DNA from: Sulfurimonas sp.
GTDB taxonomy: Bacteria > Campylobacterota > Campylobacteria > Campylobacterales > Sulfurimonadaceae
DNA length: 64,000 nucleotides
Reading direction: 5' to 3'
NCBI RefSeq assembly: GCF_041583195.1
Contig: NZ_JBFHGL010000004.1
Coordinates: forward strand, 1 to 64,000
This document shows, piece after piece, positions 36,084-45,043 of the stretch; the first letter of the stretch is position 1; each line of letters opens with the position of its first letter. A program made the position numbers and the translations under genes. Under the pieces are notes generated by a model, which had not been told where the DNA came from, ran no database searches, and worked only from the letters and a program-made list of their open reading frames with translations.

Positions 36084-36174
36084 CCTTACATTCTTGTATA
36101 ATAAAAAACTATTTTAATAAACTTTCTGTATAATGTCTCAATAAAAAAGCATATAGCTTTTAAAAAGGTTGAGT

Positions 36175-36795
36175 ATGAAAAAAACTTCTATATTATTCAT
36201 TTCATTTATAATATCTATTATTTTTATTGGATGTACAAAGACTCCTTATAAAGCAGAAGAACCACTAAAAGGCGCATCTTTAGTGTATGTGTATGTAGTA
36301 ACTGGTAATAATATAAATGATACTGATAGAATTCCATATTATGAAGTAGAGATTGATGGCCATTTGATGGAAGACAAAGTATATCCGCAAGAGTTTTTAA
36401 AATATAATTTAAAAACAAATAAAGTTGAAATAAGTGCAATAAGAAGCCAACTAGAGAAACAAACACTTAATTTAAATCTAATTCAAGGTAAAACATATTA
36501 TTTAAGAGTGACTAGTTATGATGAAGGATTTGGAAAATTTGACTTTGAACTTGTTCCAGACATTCAAGCACTTAAAGAGATCAAAAATACAAGATACGCA
36601 ATACCTGAAGAAGGCAAGCCACTTGATATATTAATAACTAAAGAAAAATTAGAAAAAGAGGAAGAGAAAAAACAACCTGTAGTTTCAAAATCAAAAACTG
36701 AAAAAATAAGAGATGCTCATAAACTAAAAGAAGATGGGATTATAACTCAACAAGAGTTTGAAAAGTTAAAGGCCGAAATTATTAATGCTGATTGA
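36175..36795 (+). CDS. Lipoprotein with C-terminal SHOCT-like domain
   Basis: A 206-residue lipoprotein. The signal ends in lipobox IFIGC (Cys near residue 20). ATG 36175 is preferred over TTG 36169 because AAAAAGG lies six bases upstream. A soluble domain of about 120 residues binds or displays something unknown. The C-terminus ([28 protein letters not shown]) matches the short SHOCT oligomerisation motif. Its last 11 bases overlap moaA, so translation is coupled, although no link with molybdopterin is evident. Confidence 0.7.
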   Translation: MKKTSILFISFIISIIFIGCTKTPYKAEEPLKGASLVYVYVVTGNNINDTDRIPYYEVEIDGHLMEDKVYPQEFLKYNLKTNKVEISAIRSQLEKQTLNLNLIQGKTYYLRVTSYDEGFGKFDFELVPDIQALKEIKNTRYAIPEEGKPLDILITKEKLEKEEEKKQPVVSKSKTEKIRDAHKLKEDGIITQQEFEKLKAEIINAD

Positions 36796-37750
36796 TTCTT
36801 ATGATAGGGTAGTTGACTATCTACGTATCTCCGTAACTGAAAGATGTAACTTCAGATGTAATTATTGTATGCCTGAAAAGCCATTTTCATGGGTTCCTAA
36901 AGAGAATTTATTAACCTTTGAAGAGCTTTTTGAATTTGTTAAAGTTTGCATAGATGAGGGCGTAAAAAAAATTCGTATAACTGGTGGTGAACCTCTACTT
37001 CGCGAGGGTTTGGATCAGTTTATCAAGATGATATACGATTATGAACCTGCTGTTGATCTAGCAATGACTACTAATGCGTACCTTTTAAAAGATGCTGCAC
37101 AAAAACTTAAAAATGCAGGACTTAAACGTATAAATGTAAGTATAGATACGCTAAAGCCTGAAGTAGCTCAAGAGATAGCCGGAAAAGATGTTTTAAAAAA
37201 TGTTTTAGAGGGTGTTGAGGAAGCTTTAAGGGTTGGGCTTAAAGTAAAAGTGAACATGGTACCGATGAAGAGTGTTAATGCAGATGAGATCATAGATGTA
37301 TTAGAGTATTGTAAAAAAAGAGATATGTCTATTAGGTTTATAGAATATATGGAAAACAGCCATGCAAAAGCTGAGATTAAAGGCTTAAAATCAGCAGAGT
37401 TGTTAAAAATATTAAAAGAAAAATACAACTTTACCGATCATGGTTTTGACGGTGCCAGCCCTTCTCATTATTATGTTATGGATGATGGATATAAATTTGG
37501 GATCATTGAACCGTATGAAGATGATTTTTGTACAAAATGTAACCGTATTCGCCTAACTGCTGAAGGACATCTTATACCTTGTTTATATTTCGATGAGGCT
37601 TTAAGTATAGGTGAAGCAATCAAACGTGGAGATATAAGACGAGCAACACTTATTTTGAAAGAAGTAGTAAAAAATAAACCGGAGAAAAATCGCTGGGGTG
37701 GTGAAGACGGAGAGTCTTCTAGTCGTGCTTTTTATGAAACTGGTGGCTGA
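36785..37750 (+). CDS. moaA: GTP 3',8-cyclase
   Basis: A 321-residue radical-SAM enzyme that performs the first step of molybdopterin synthesis on GTP. The N-terminal SAM cluster motif is CNFRCNYC (CX3CX2C), the GGE motif reads ITGGEPLLR, and the C-terminal cluster is [18 protein letters not shown]. The protein ends in the functional GG tail. It begins inside the preceding lipoprotein gene and is followed after 2 bases by queE. Confidence 0.97.
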   Translation: MLIDSYDRVVDYLRISVTERCNFRCNYCMPEKPFSWVPKENLLTFEELFEFVKVCIDEGVKKIRITGGEPLLREGLDQFIKMIYDYEPAVDLAMTTNAYLLKDAAQKLKNAGLKRINVSIDTLKPEVAQEIAGKDVLKNVLEGVEEALRVGLKVKVNMVPMKSVNADEIIDVLEYCKKRDMSIRFIEYMENSHAKAEIKGLKSAELLKILKEKYNFTDHGFDGASPSHYYVMDDGYKFGIIEPYEDDFCTKCNRIRLTAEGHLIPCLYFDEALSIGEAIKRGDIRRATLILKEVVKNKPEKNRWGGEDGESSSRAFYETGG

Positions 37751-37752
37751 TT

Positions 37753-38511
37753 TTGTTGTATTTAGTAGAGCATTTTTATAGTATCCAAGGTGAGGGAGCT
37801 TATGTTGGAACTCCAAGTCTTTTTTTTAGATTTGGCGGATGCAATATGAAGTGTGAGGGCTTCGAATGTACACAAGAACTTGAAAACGGCACGCTGATAA
37901 AAGGGTGTGATACTATTTACGCTGTAGATAAAGAAAATTTTTCACACACTTGGGCAGAGATTACAAAAGTAGATGAACTTTTAAATATATTTGATATATA
38001 TGAGCTTCCTGAAGATGTAGATGTTGTAATAACAGGCGGGGAACCTCTAATAAATATCAATGATGATATATTCATCTCTTTTATAAAAGAGTTGGTTAAA
38101 AACAGACACAGAGTTACATTTGAGACAAATGCTACTTTAGCTCCAAATTTTGAAAAATATCCGTTTTTTAAAGAGTGTGTCTATGCACTTTCTGTAAAGC
38201 TTTCAAACTCTGGTGAGAGTTACCAAAAAAGGATTAACCCTAAAGTTATAAGTTCTATTGTAAGTAATTCAAGGGACGCTTTTTTTAAATTTTCTATAGA
38301 CTCTGAGTCTATAGATGCATCACTAGATGATGAGATAGAAGAGATCATATCTTACGGACTAGGCTCTAAAGTTTATTGTATGCCTGTAGCACAAGATAAA
38401 AAAGAACTAGAACAAAATACTCCTGCATTAATTGAGTATTGTAAAGATAAAGGTTATAATTTTTCAGATAGATTGCATATGCGTGTCTGGGATAAAGAAA
38501 AAGGAGTATAA
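37753..38511 (+). CDS. queE: 7-carboxy-7-deazaguanine synthase, variant cluster loop
   Basis: A 252-residue radical-SAM enzyme that forms the deazapurine ring from carboxytetrahydropterin in queuosine synthesis. The start region LVEHFYSIQGEGAYVGTPS and VVITGGEPL are diagnostic. The cluster motif is unusual: CNMKC is followed by a 17-residue insert before the GCDT cysteine (a further Cys lies in GFEC), instead of CX3CX2C. The start is TTG 37753 or TTG 37756. It sits between moaA and queD, whose product is its substrate. Confidence 0.9.
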   Translation: MLYLVEHFYSIQGEGAYVGTPSLFFRFGGCNMKCEGFECTQELENGTLIKGCDTIYAVDKENFSHTWAEITKVDELLNIFDIYELPEDVDVVITGGEPLININDDIFISFIKELVKNRHRVTFETNATLAPNFEKYPFFKECVYALSVKLSNSGESYQKRINPKVISSIVSNSRDAFFKFSIDSESIDASLDDEIEEIISYGLGSKVYCMPVAQDKKELEQNTPALIEYCKDKGYNFSDRLHMRVWDKEKGV

Positions 38512-38512
38512 G

Positions 38513-39094
38513 ATGATAATTCGTAAACTATTTAAATTTGAAAATACTCATATTGTAAGAGATTGTTCAACTATTAGATGCAGAAGCTCTATACACGGAC
38601 ACTCATACAAGATAGAACTTTTGTTTGAATCTGATTTTTTAGACAACGGACAGATGGTTTATGATTTTGGACTGATGAAAAACCATATGAAAGCACTTGT
38701 GGATTCTTTTGATCATGGTATAACTTTATGGAATCAGGATTCAAAAGAGTATATAGAAGATATGAAAAAGCACTCTGATCGTTGGGTTGTACTGCCTGTA
38801 TCTCCATCATGTGAGCAGTTTAGCCGTGTAATATTTTTAATGATAGACAAAGTTCTAGAGTGTACACGCGGAGTTAACGGTGAGAGAAATGTAGAGCTTT
38901 ATAGTATTATAGTCCATGAAACAGACACTGGATACGCTCAATGTTTCCGCGAGGATGCATACTCTGAAAAAATGGGAAATATTAATCTTGACGATATTAT
39001 TTTCTCAGATGCCATTAGGAATGAGTGGCCAGATAAAGATCTGTTTGATAAGTTAAAAAAAGGTGTTGAATTTACTAATCCGGATGCTGTATAA
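38513..39094 (+). CDS. queD: 6-carboxytetrahydropterin synthase
   Basis: A 193-residue zinc enzyme that converts dihydroneopterin triphosphate into carboxytetrahydropterin for queuosine. Visible are the early FENTHIVRDC strand, the zinc-binding HGHSYKIEL near residue 34, DFGLMK, and a Glu/His-rich end (VHETDTGYAQC). The ATG follows AAGGAG, 1 base after the queE stop; a longer upstream frame is not used. It may share the pterin pool with MoaA. Confidence 0.93.
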   Translation: MIIRKLFKFENTHIVRDCSTIRCRSSIHGHSYKIELLFESDFLDNGQMVYDFGLMKNHMKALVDSFDHGITLWNQDSKEYIEDMKKHSDRWVVLPVSPSCEQFSRVIFLMIDKVLECTRGVNGERNVELYSIIVHETDTGYAQCFREDAYSEKMGNINLDDIIFSDAIRNEWPDKDLFDKLKKGVEFTNPDAV

Positions 39095-39104
39095 ACAGCA
39101 GTCC

Positions 39105-40325
39105 TTAACAGCTGATCAACTCTTTTTTTGTATCTGTATTAAATGAAAACCTTATAGGTAAAATTTTTACCGTACTTCCAGCGCTAATACCACTGCATTC
39201 TTCGCTTATAACAATATAACTGTTTGCGTTTGATAGAGGTTTTATCATTCCCGGAGCAAAGTTTTTTGTCGGTGTAAAAGTTGTCCCGTTATAGTACCCT
39301 GGAAGAAGTGTACGTCTTCCTGCTCTTAGTTTACACTCATCTGCCATCTGAGCATCTATGGTATTTAAAAATTTTTCATTAGCACCACTCATAGCAAGTA
39401 GTATGCTTTGTCCAAAAAGCTCGAAGTTTAAAGATGCTGCCATTGGATTACCAGGTAGATTTAATACCATTGTATCTTCTATGCAACCAAAAGTCGTAGG
39501 TTTTCCTGGTTTTATCTGGATCTTGTCAAAATGTGTATGCATCCCGAAGCCATCAAAAACCTCTTTCGTATGATCTGCATCTCCAACACTAACACCACCG
39601 CTTGTAATTATAAGATCACTGTCAAGTGCGCTTTTTAGATGTTCTTTTAGATCATCTACAGAATCTTTTGCAGTACCAATAAAGTCAACTTTGCATCCAA
39701 GTTCTTCACATCTAGCTTTGAGTGCAGGTGCATTTGTATTATAAAGCTGATAACTGTCTACAACAGACTCAAAGTGCATTTTTAATTCACTACCACTTGC
39801 AAATATAGCTACGCGAATCTGTTTATATACTTTGATGTGACTTATACCTTGAGAGGCTAAAAGTGTTATCTGGTGGGCTTGAAGTTTAACACCTTTACTC
39901 AGTAGCAGATCACAGCATTTTATATCTTCACCGCATCTTCTTATATGTTTGCCCTCACACAGTTCATCAGGAAGTTTTACGCCGTTTTCACATTCTGTAG
40001 TGTCTTCTTTAGGAACAATTGCTTCAGAGCCTTCTGGAATCTTTGCACCAGTCATTATTTTAATAGCACAGCCATCTTCTAAAACAGCATCTGAATTATC
40101 TCCTGCAAATATAGTATCAGTTACTTTTACACATTTGGATGCATCAGAAATTTTGACTGCATATCCATCCATTGCGGAGTTGTCATACGGCGGTAAATTG
40201 TGTGTAGCTTTTATATCTTCTGATAAAATGTATCCAAGTGCCTGTTCAATCGGTAAAATTTTTGTTGATTTTTTTGGTGTGTGTTTGTATATAAGTTCAA
40301 GTGCCTCAGTTGTTGTTACTTCCAT
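39105..40325 (-). CDS. moeA: Molybdopterin molybdenumtransferase
   Basis: A 406-residue enzyme that inserts molybdate into adenylylated molybdopterin. Family motifs are LPPYDNSAMDGYAV near residue 50, KIMTGAKIPEG, SGGVSVGDADHTKEV and LPGNPMAASLNFELF. The start is ATG 40325 (MEVTTTEALELI), as the upstream frame extension is not conserved-looking. It is convergent with queD and lies beside moaA, so molybdopterin genes cluster. The formate dehydrogenase-like enzyme at 52 kb would use the cofactor. Confidence 0.95.
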   Translation of the reverse strand: MEVTTTEALELIYKHTPKKSTKILPIEQALGYILSEDIKATHNLPPYDNSAMDGYAVKISDASKCVKVTDTIFAGDNSDAVLEDGCAIKIMTGAKIPEGSEAIVPKEDTTECENGVKLPDELCEGKHIRRCGEDIKCCDLLLSKGVKLQAHQITLLASQGISHIKVYKQIRVAIFASGSELKMHFESVVDSYQLYNTNAPALKARCEELGCKVDFIGTAKDSVDDLKEHLKSALDSDLIITSGGVSVGDADHTKEVFDGFGMHTHFDKIQIKPGKPTTFGCIEDTMVLNLPGNPMAASLNFELFGQSILLAMSGANEKFLNTIDAQMADECKLRAGRRTLLPGYYNGTTFTPTKNFAPGMIKPLSNANSYIVISEECSGISAGSTVKILPIRFSFNTDTKKELISC

Positions 40326-40374
40326 ATATTGTTGCCCTAATAAAAAATAATAATAATTATAGTAAAATTCCATT

Positions 40375-40791
40375 ATGAATGAAATGTATAGTATGAGTAT
40401 TGTAACACACAACTATAGTGTGTTGGCTGTTTTATTGGCTGTTGGTATAAATTTTTATAAATTGATGAGTACAAAAGGCGTTCAAGAGTATAGGAAATTT
40501 ATTATGCTGTTTAATGCAGTAGGTGCTACTTTCTTGGCTGCTGTTATATTTACAGGTGTTATTATGATGGCTGCCAAACATCTTGAATTTACATTAGAAA
40601 ACCTTGTTATGATCATCTTTTCTATAGTGTTTATAATCTTAGAAGGCAAACGTGCCAAAAAATTTAAGTATATAAAAAATGATGATATGGAAGGTTTCTT
40701 AGTCTTTAGAGAATGGGCTAAAAAAATCTTTGCTTTTGAATTTATAGTAACAGTTATAATATATATTTGGATGGTAAGCATAGCTAAATGA
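40375..40791 (+). CDS. Four-helix membrane protein of unknown function
   Basis: A 138-residue integral membrane protein with about four hydrophobic segments (roughly residues 10-28, 43-65, 73-90 and 114-134) and a basic loop (LEGKRAKKFKYIKNDD). I do not recognise a family. It overlaps rsmE by 4 bases (ATGA), so the two are translationally coupled. Confidence 0.6.
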   Translation: MNEMYSMSIVTHNYSVLAVLLAVGINFYKLMSTKGVQEYRKFIMLFNAVGATFLAAVIFTGVIMMAAKHLEFTLENLVMIIFSIVFIILEGKRAKKFKYIKNDDMEGFLVFREWAKKIFAFEFIVTVIIYIWMVSIAK

Positions 40792-41459
40792 TCTACATAT
40801 TTGATGAAAATGCCGGCGATGATGTATTAGTCTTAAAAGGGGAGCTTTTTAAGTACATTATAAAAGTGCGCAGACACAGTGAAGGTGATATGATCGCCTT
40901 TAGAGATGAAGATAATATTAAAATACTTCATACGTATAAGTTAGATAGTATTGAGCCAAAAAAAGCTGTTTTGTCATTACAGGACTCAAAAGAGCTGGAA
41001 GTAAAAGCCAAAAAAGATCTACACATAGGTTGGTGTAAGATTGATTCTAAAAGCATAGAAAAAGTACTGCCTAGTCTTAGTGAGATTGGGGTAAATAAAA
41101 TTACATTTATTGATTGTAAAAGAAGTCAAAGAAATATAAAATTAGACTTTAAACGCTTTGATAGAATTTTACATGCTTCTATGCAACAATGCGGATCAAC
41201 TCAAAAGATAGAGTTTGAATTATGTGACTCACTGGAGAAGTTTCTAAAACAGTATCCTAATGCGAAAGTGTTTGATTTTGTAGAAAAAACTTTGGATGAA
41301 GTTGAGAATATATCTACGGTTATTATTGGCTGTGAGGGTGGTTTTTCATCAGATGAAAAAGAATTGTTAAGCTCACAAGAAGTGTTTAGATTAGATACTC
41401 CAATGGTGTTAAGAAGTGAGAGCGCAGTGATGGCAGTAGCTTCAAAAGTTTTACTTTAA
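40788..41459 (+). CDS. rsmE: 16S rRNA m3U1498 methyltransferase
   Basis: A 223-residue SPOUT methyltransferase acting on 16S rRNA U1498. The N-terminal PUA-like part contains the YIIKVRRHSEGD motif. The C-terminal knot shows the KSIEKVLPSLSEIGV segment, CGSTQK, IIGCEGGFSSDE and LRSESAVMAVASKVL, all typical. The start overlaps the upstream membrane-protein gene. Confidence 0.94.
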   Translation: MIYIFDENAGDDVLVLKGELFKYIIKVRRHSEGDMIAFRDEDNIKILHTYKLDSIEPKKAVLSLQDSKELEVKAKKDLHIGWCKIDSKSIEKVLPSLSEIGVNKITFIDCKRSQRNIKLDFKRFDRILHASMQQCGSTQKIEFELCDSLEKFLKQYPNAKVFDFVEKTLDEVENISTVIIGCEGGFSSDEKELLSSQEVFRLDTPMVLRSESAVMAVASKVLL

Positions 41460-41471
41460 GAAAAATTTAGG

Positions 41472-41546
41472 TATAATCCCATTTCCAAAATTCCGCACCC
41501 ATACGGAATTAAAAAATATATAGATATACGCACACAAACGTGTATC
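41472..41546 (+). promoter_or_regulatory. Promoter and two-hairpin leader of rpmE
   Basis: TATAAT at 41472-41477 is followed by hairpin AATTCCG (41489-41495) / CGGAATT (41504-41510), and then GATATACG (41523-41530) / CGTGTATC (41539-41546), eight pairs with one U-G. The second ends directly before the ribosome site AAAAGG. Ribosomal protein L31 genes often have autoregulatory leaders, so this may be one. Confidence 0.45.
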
Positions 41547-41559
41547 AAAAGGCAAAATA

Positions 41560-41760
41560 ATGAAAAAAGATATCCACCCAACGTTAGTAACTTGTACTGT
41601 AACATGTGCATGTGGAAACACTTTTGAAACTAAAAGTGAAAAAGAAACTATGAAAATTGATATTTGTAATGAATGTCACCCATTCTTTACAGGTTCTGAG
41701 AGAATGGTAGATACTGCTGGACGTATCGATAAGTTCAAAAAACGTTACAACATGGACTAA
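41560..41760 (+). CDS. rpmE: Ribosomal protein bL31 (zinc form)
   Basis: A 66-residue large-subunit protein starting [10 protein letters not shown]. It keeps zinc-type cysteines (CACGNTF and [10 protein letters not shown]), so it is the C+ form. The C-terminal [13 protein letters not shown] is typical. It is followed after 14 bases by rsmI. Confidence 0.97.
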   Translation: MKKDIHPTLVTCTVTCACGNTFETKSEKETMKIDICNECHPFFTGSERMVDTAGRIDKFKKRYNMD

Positions 41761-41774
41761 GCAGGAAATACTCC

Positions 41775-42590
41775 TTGCTTACTCTAGTTCCAACACCGAT
41801 TGGAAATATCGGCGACATATCGCTTAGAGCCATAGAGGCACTAAGCCAAGCCGAAGTACTACTTTGCGAAGATACTCGCGTTACAAAAAAACTAATCCAC
41901 ATTTTAAAAGAGCGTTATAACACTGATTTTAGAGAAAATCAAGAGTTCATCTCTCTACATTCACACAATGAAAAATCTTTTGTTGAGAAACTTGAATTAT
42001 CATTTTTTGAACAAAATGTTATCTATGTGAGTGACGCGGGTATGGCTGGTATTAGTGACCCTGGTCAAATGCTGGTACGTTACTGTATAGACAACAATGT
42101 AGAATACGACATACTGCCAGGTGCAAATGCACTATTAACCGCTTTTGTAGCTAGCGGTTTTGTTGAAACTCAGATGCTGTTTTGGGGCTTTTTACCACAT
42201 AAAGGAAAAGACAGAACTGCGTCACTTCAAGGTGCATTAAACAGCGGTTATACCACTATTGTATATGAATCCCCTCATAGGCTTGAAAAACTACTAAATG
42301 AACTTAATGAGGAAGATTCAAGCAGAGAGATCTTTTTGGCAAAAGAGCTTACAAAAAAATACCAACGATATGTAAGTGGAAATGCTTCTGAGTGTTTAAA
42401 CAAACTTGAGGGAAATTTCAAAGGCGAATGGGTCGTTGTTATTAAAGCGGGCGAAGCTCAAAATTCAAGTGCCATAACTCAAAAAGATATATTAGCCCTA
42501 GATATCCCTAAAAAACAACAAGCAAAGCTGATCTCCAAGATCACAGGAGAAAATACCAAAGCTTGTTATCAAAGATTGTTGGAAGTTTAA
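41775..42590 (+). CDS. rsmI: 16S rRNA 2'-O-ribose C1402 methyltransferase
   Basis: A 271-residue SAM-dependent enzyme with the tetrapyrrole-methylase fold. Motifs include LVPTPIGNIGDISLRA at the start, LLCEDTRVTKKLI, YVSDAGMAGISDPG and LPGANALLTAFVASG. It acts on 16S rRNA C1402. The start is TTG 41775, as the conserved opening LTLVPTPIGN begins there. Confidence 0.96.
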   Translation: MLTLVPTPIGNIGDISLRAIEALSQAEVLLCEDTRVTKKLIHILKERYNTDFRENQEFISLHSHNEKSFVEKLELSFFEQNVIYVSDAGMAGISDPGQMLVRYCIDNNVEYDILPGANALLTAFVASGFVETQMLFWGFLPHKGKDRTASLQGALNSGYTTIVYESPHRLEKLLNELNEEDSSREIFLAKELTKKYQRYVSGNASECLNKLEGNFKGEWVVVIKAGEAQNSSAITQKDILALDIPKKQQAKLISKITGENTKACYQRLLEV

Positions 42591-42613
42591 TATATTTTGG
42601 GTAAAATATCCCC

Positions 42614-43300
42614 ATGTTAATTTATGCTAAACAACCGGTTAATTATATAATTCAAAATTACCCTACAAAAATCAAAACACTATACCTAGCTAAAGATATA
42701 GACAAAAAAGAATACTCGCGTCTTATGAAGATGGGCTTCGAAGTAAAAAGAATCCCTGCAGACGCAGCGGGAAAGATGTGCAAGAATGCTTCACATCAAG
42801 GTATGCTGGCTGAGGTTGATGAGTATAATTTACATGATTATAAAACGTTTTTAGATAAAGATTTTGTTTTAGTTTTATCTTCTCTTACCGATGTTGGAAA
42901 TATAGGTGCAATTATTAGAAGTGCATATGCCCTAGGTGTAGATGCAGTAGTAGCATGCGGAGTTAAAAAATTACCGCTTGAAGCTATTATGCGTACAAGT
43001 ACTGGTGCACTCTATGATATGCCTTTTTCAATTGAGCAAAATATACATAATGTTTTAAATGATTTTAAAACATCCGGTTTCACTTCATATGGTGCAGATA
43101 TGGGTGGAGTTGATATAAGAGATGTTAAAGTAAAAGAAAAAAGAGTGTTGGTTTTAGGCAGTGAGGGTGAAGGTTTAACTAATAGAGTTAGTTCAAAACT
43201 TGATGAAATAGTTAGTATAAATATGGCACATGAGTTTGATAGTTTAAATGTAAGTGTAGCCGGTGCAATTTTGATGGACAGGATGAGATATGAGCGATAA
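42614..43300 (+). CDS. rlmB: TrmH/SpoU-family 23S rRNA 2'-O-methyltransferase
   Basis: A 228-residue SPOUT enzyme. Motif 1 reads LTDVGNIGAIIRSAYALG, motif 2 LVLGSEGEGLTNRV, and motif 3 ISINMAHEFDSLNVSVAGAI-like. It most resembles RlmB, which methylates G2251 of 23S rRNA, but the SpoU family has several targets. A short N-terminal substrate-binding domain is present. Its last 11 bases overlap the next gene. Confidence 0.85.
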   Translation: MLIYAKQPVNYIIQNYPTKIKTLYLAKDIDKKEYSRLMKMGFEVKRIPADAAGKMCKNASHQGMLAEVDEYNLHDYKTFLDKDFVLVLSSLTDVGNIGAIIRSAYALGVDAVVACGVKKLPLEAIMRTSTGALYDMPFSIEQNIHNVLNDFKTSGFTSYGADMGGVDIRDVKVKEKRVLVLGSEGEGLTNRVSSKLDEIVSINMAHEFDSLNVSVAGAILMDRMRYER

Positions 43301-44111
43301 TCTGGATTTGAATGTAGAAGAGTCAGGCAATCAAGAAATTGAAAATAAAAAGCTAAAAGATAACTATGAAGCACTGAAAAAAATCGGTGCCCAAAAAATT
43401 CATGAACAGACACATATACCAAAAATTCAATGTGAAGATCTGGTAAACGGCTATTTTGAGTCTATGAATAAGATTCAATTTACTGGTTTTGTGTCAATAC
43501 TTGAACGTGAATATTCACTTGACTTGAGAGCATTAAAAGCTGAGGGATTGAGCTTTTTTGAAGGTAAAGATATGCCTGATATAGCTGAATCAAAAGTTTT
43601 TATTACACCTAAAAAAACTAAAAATTATACAACTTTCTATATCATCGCTGCTATTTTAATCTTTTTGGTTGTTCTTTTTGGACTCTCATCAGATAATAAA
43701 AAAATCGAACCAAAAATTGATAATAAAAAAATTGAACAAGTAACATCTAAAATAATACCAAAAGAGATTCCAGACGAAAATACTACGGTAGAAGTAAAGG
43801 AAGAGCCACAAGTACAAAAGGAATTAAGTCCGTTAAAAATTATCCCAAATGTTAAGTTATGGGTTGGATACATAAATCTAAATACAGGAAGAAAATTACA
43901 AAAAATAGTACCTGAGTTCGAAGCGCTAGAATTAGATCCAAAAGGTCATTGGTTACTTTCACTTGGTCACGGTGACGTTACGTTTGACGTAAACGGAGAA
44001 GTAGAAAAGTTTAAAGAATCTAGAAATATCCGTTTATTATATAAAGACGGAGAGTTGAAAAAGATAACTTACAGAGAGTTTTTAGCATTAAACAAAGGTA
44101 GGGAATGGTAA
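43290..44111 (+). CDS. Single-pass membrane protein, unknown
   Basis: A 273-residue protein with a cytoplasmic N-terminal helical domain (about 1-105, with QKIHEQTHIPKIQCEDLVN), one membrane helix (about 111-130, FYIIAAILIFLVVLFGL), a Lys/Glu-rich linker and a periplasmic C-terminal beta-rich domain (LWVGYINLNTGRKLQ, SLGHGDVTFDVNG). The topology recalls RodZ-type cell-shape proteins, but I see no proof. It overlaps both neighbours (11 and 7 bases), pointing to coupled translation with the periplasmic protein that follows. Confidence 0.6.
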   Translation: MSDNLDLNVEESGNQEIENKKLKDNYEALKKIGAQKIHEQTHIPKIQCEDLVNGYFESMNKIQFTGFVSILEREYSLDLRALKAEGLSFFEGKDMPDIAESKVFITPKKTKNYTTFYIIAAILIFLVVLFGLSSDNKKIEPKIDNKKIEQVTSKIIPKEIPDENTTVEVKEEPQVQKELSPLKIIPNVKLWVGYINLNTGRKLQKIVPEFEALELDPKGHWLLSLGHGDVTFDVNGEVEKFKESRNIRLLYKDGELKKITYREFLALNKGREW

Positions 44112-44986
44112 AACTCTTTTTATCATTTTTAGTTTTATTTTCTTTCACCTTTGCTGAACAAACTCAACTTGAAAATAGTGAGCCAATAGTAGAGATTGAA
44201 GAGATAAGTTCTGCAATTGAAGAGTTGGATATAAAAATAAAATCACTCTTGAATGAAAAAACATATAAGAAAAATGAAGCATATATAAATATCATTTTTT
44301 CACCAAAATCTGATTTTATAGTAAATGACAGAGTTGACTGTGTAAAAGTTGTCCAGACACTTAAGGATAACGGATTATTAAATCTGTATTTTGACAAGCC
44401 TAAAGAGCTAAGGCTCAATTTTCATACGAGTGACAGTCCATTGTTTTTTGTAAAGATTATGGGTGATGCGCTTCGAAATATGGGATATTATCGTTATGTA
44501 ACAAAAGAATCAAATCTTAACGAGAGTGGATTTACATGGTCTATAACACTAAAAGCTGAATATGTAACCGATCCGCAAGTTCTTCAAAGAGAACTTTACA
44601 ACAGCGGTTCAAAAGTTGTAGATGTTACAAGGGTTAGTGAAACAGAGTGGACTTTCGATGTAGATATGCGAGATTCTTTTTTAGCTGTTGATGCACTTAG
44701 TGATGGGGAACAAGTTGAACTAAGTCGTTCCTTATATGCATACTGGTTAGACGTATCTGCAATACAAAAGTTAAAAATAGAGAGCAGCGGAAGAAATTCT
44801 TGGTATCCTCACATTACATATTTTGATTCATCTCTACATCTTTTAAAGGTGGTAAAAAGAGATACAAAAAGAAATGCACTTTATTTAACTATTCCTCAAA
44901 ATGCTAAATATATAAAAATCTCAGATATTTATACTCTTAAAAATATTAAAGGAAGCCTCTTCCTAACGCCGATTGGAGAGAGGTAA
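44105..44986 (+). CDS. Exported protein of unknown function
   Basis: A 293-residue secreted protein with a signal peptide (about 1-17, ending FAE), an acidic helical stretch (EIEEISSAIEELDIKIKSLL) and a beta-rich body. I do not recognise the family. It overlaps the preceding membrane protein by 7 bases, so the two probably act together at the periplasmic side. The next gene, alaC, follows after 57 bases. Confidence 0.6.
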   Translation: MVKLFLSFLVLFSFTFAEQTQLENSEPIVEIEEISSAIEELDIKIKSLLNEKTYKKNEAYINIIFSPKSDFIVNDRVDCVKVVQTLKDNGLLNLYFDKPKELRLNFHTSDSPLFFVKIMGDALRNMGYYRYVTKESNLNESGFTWSITLKAEYVTDPQVLQRELYNSGSKVVDVTRVSETEWTFDVDMRDSFLAVDALSDGEQVELSRSLYAYWLDVSAIQKLKIESSGRNSWYPHITYFDSSLHLLKVVKRDTKRNALYLTIPQNAKYIKISDIYTLKNIKGSLFLTPIGER

Positions 44987-45043
44987 GTCCTTCTTTAACT
45001 TTTTTTGATAAAATGTCAAAAAATTATATAAAAGGAAACTTCC

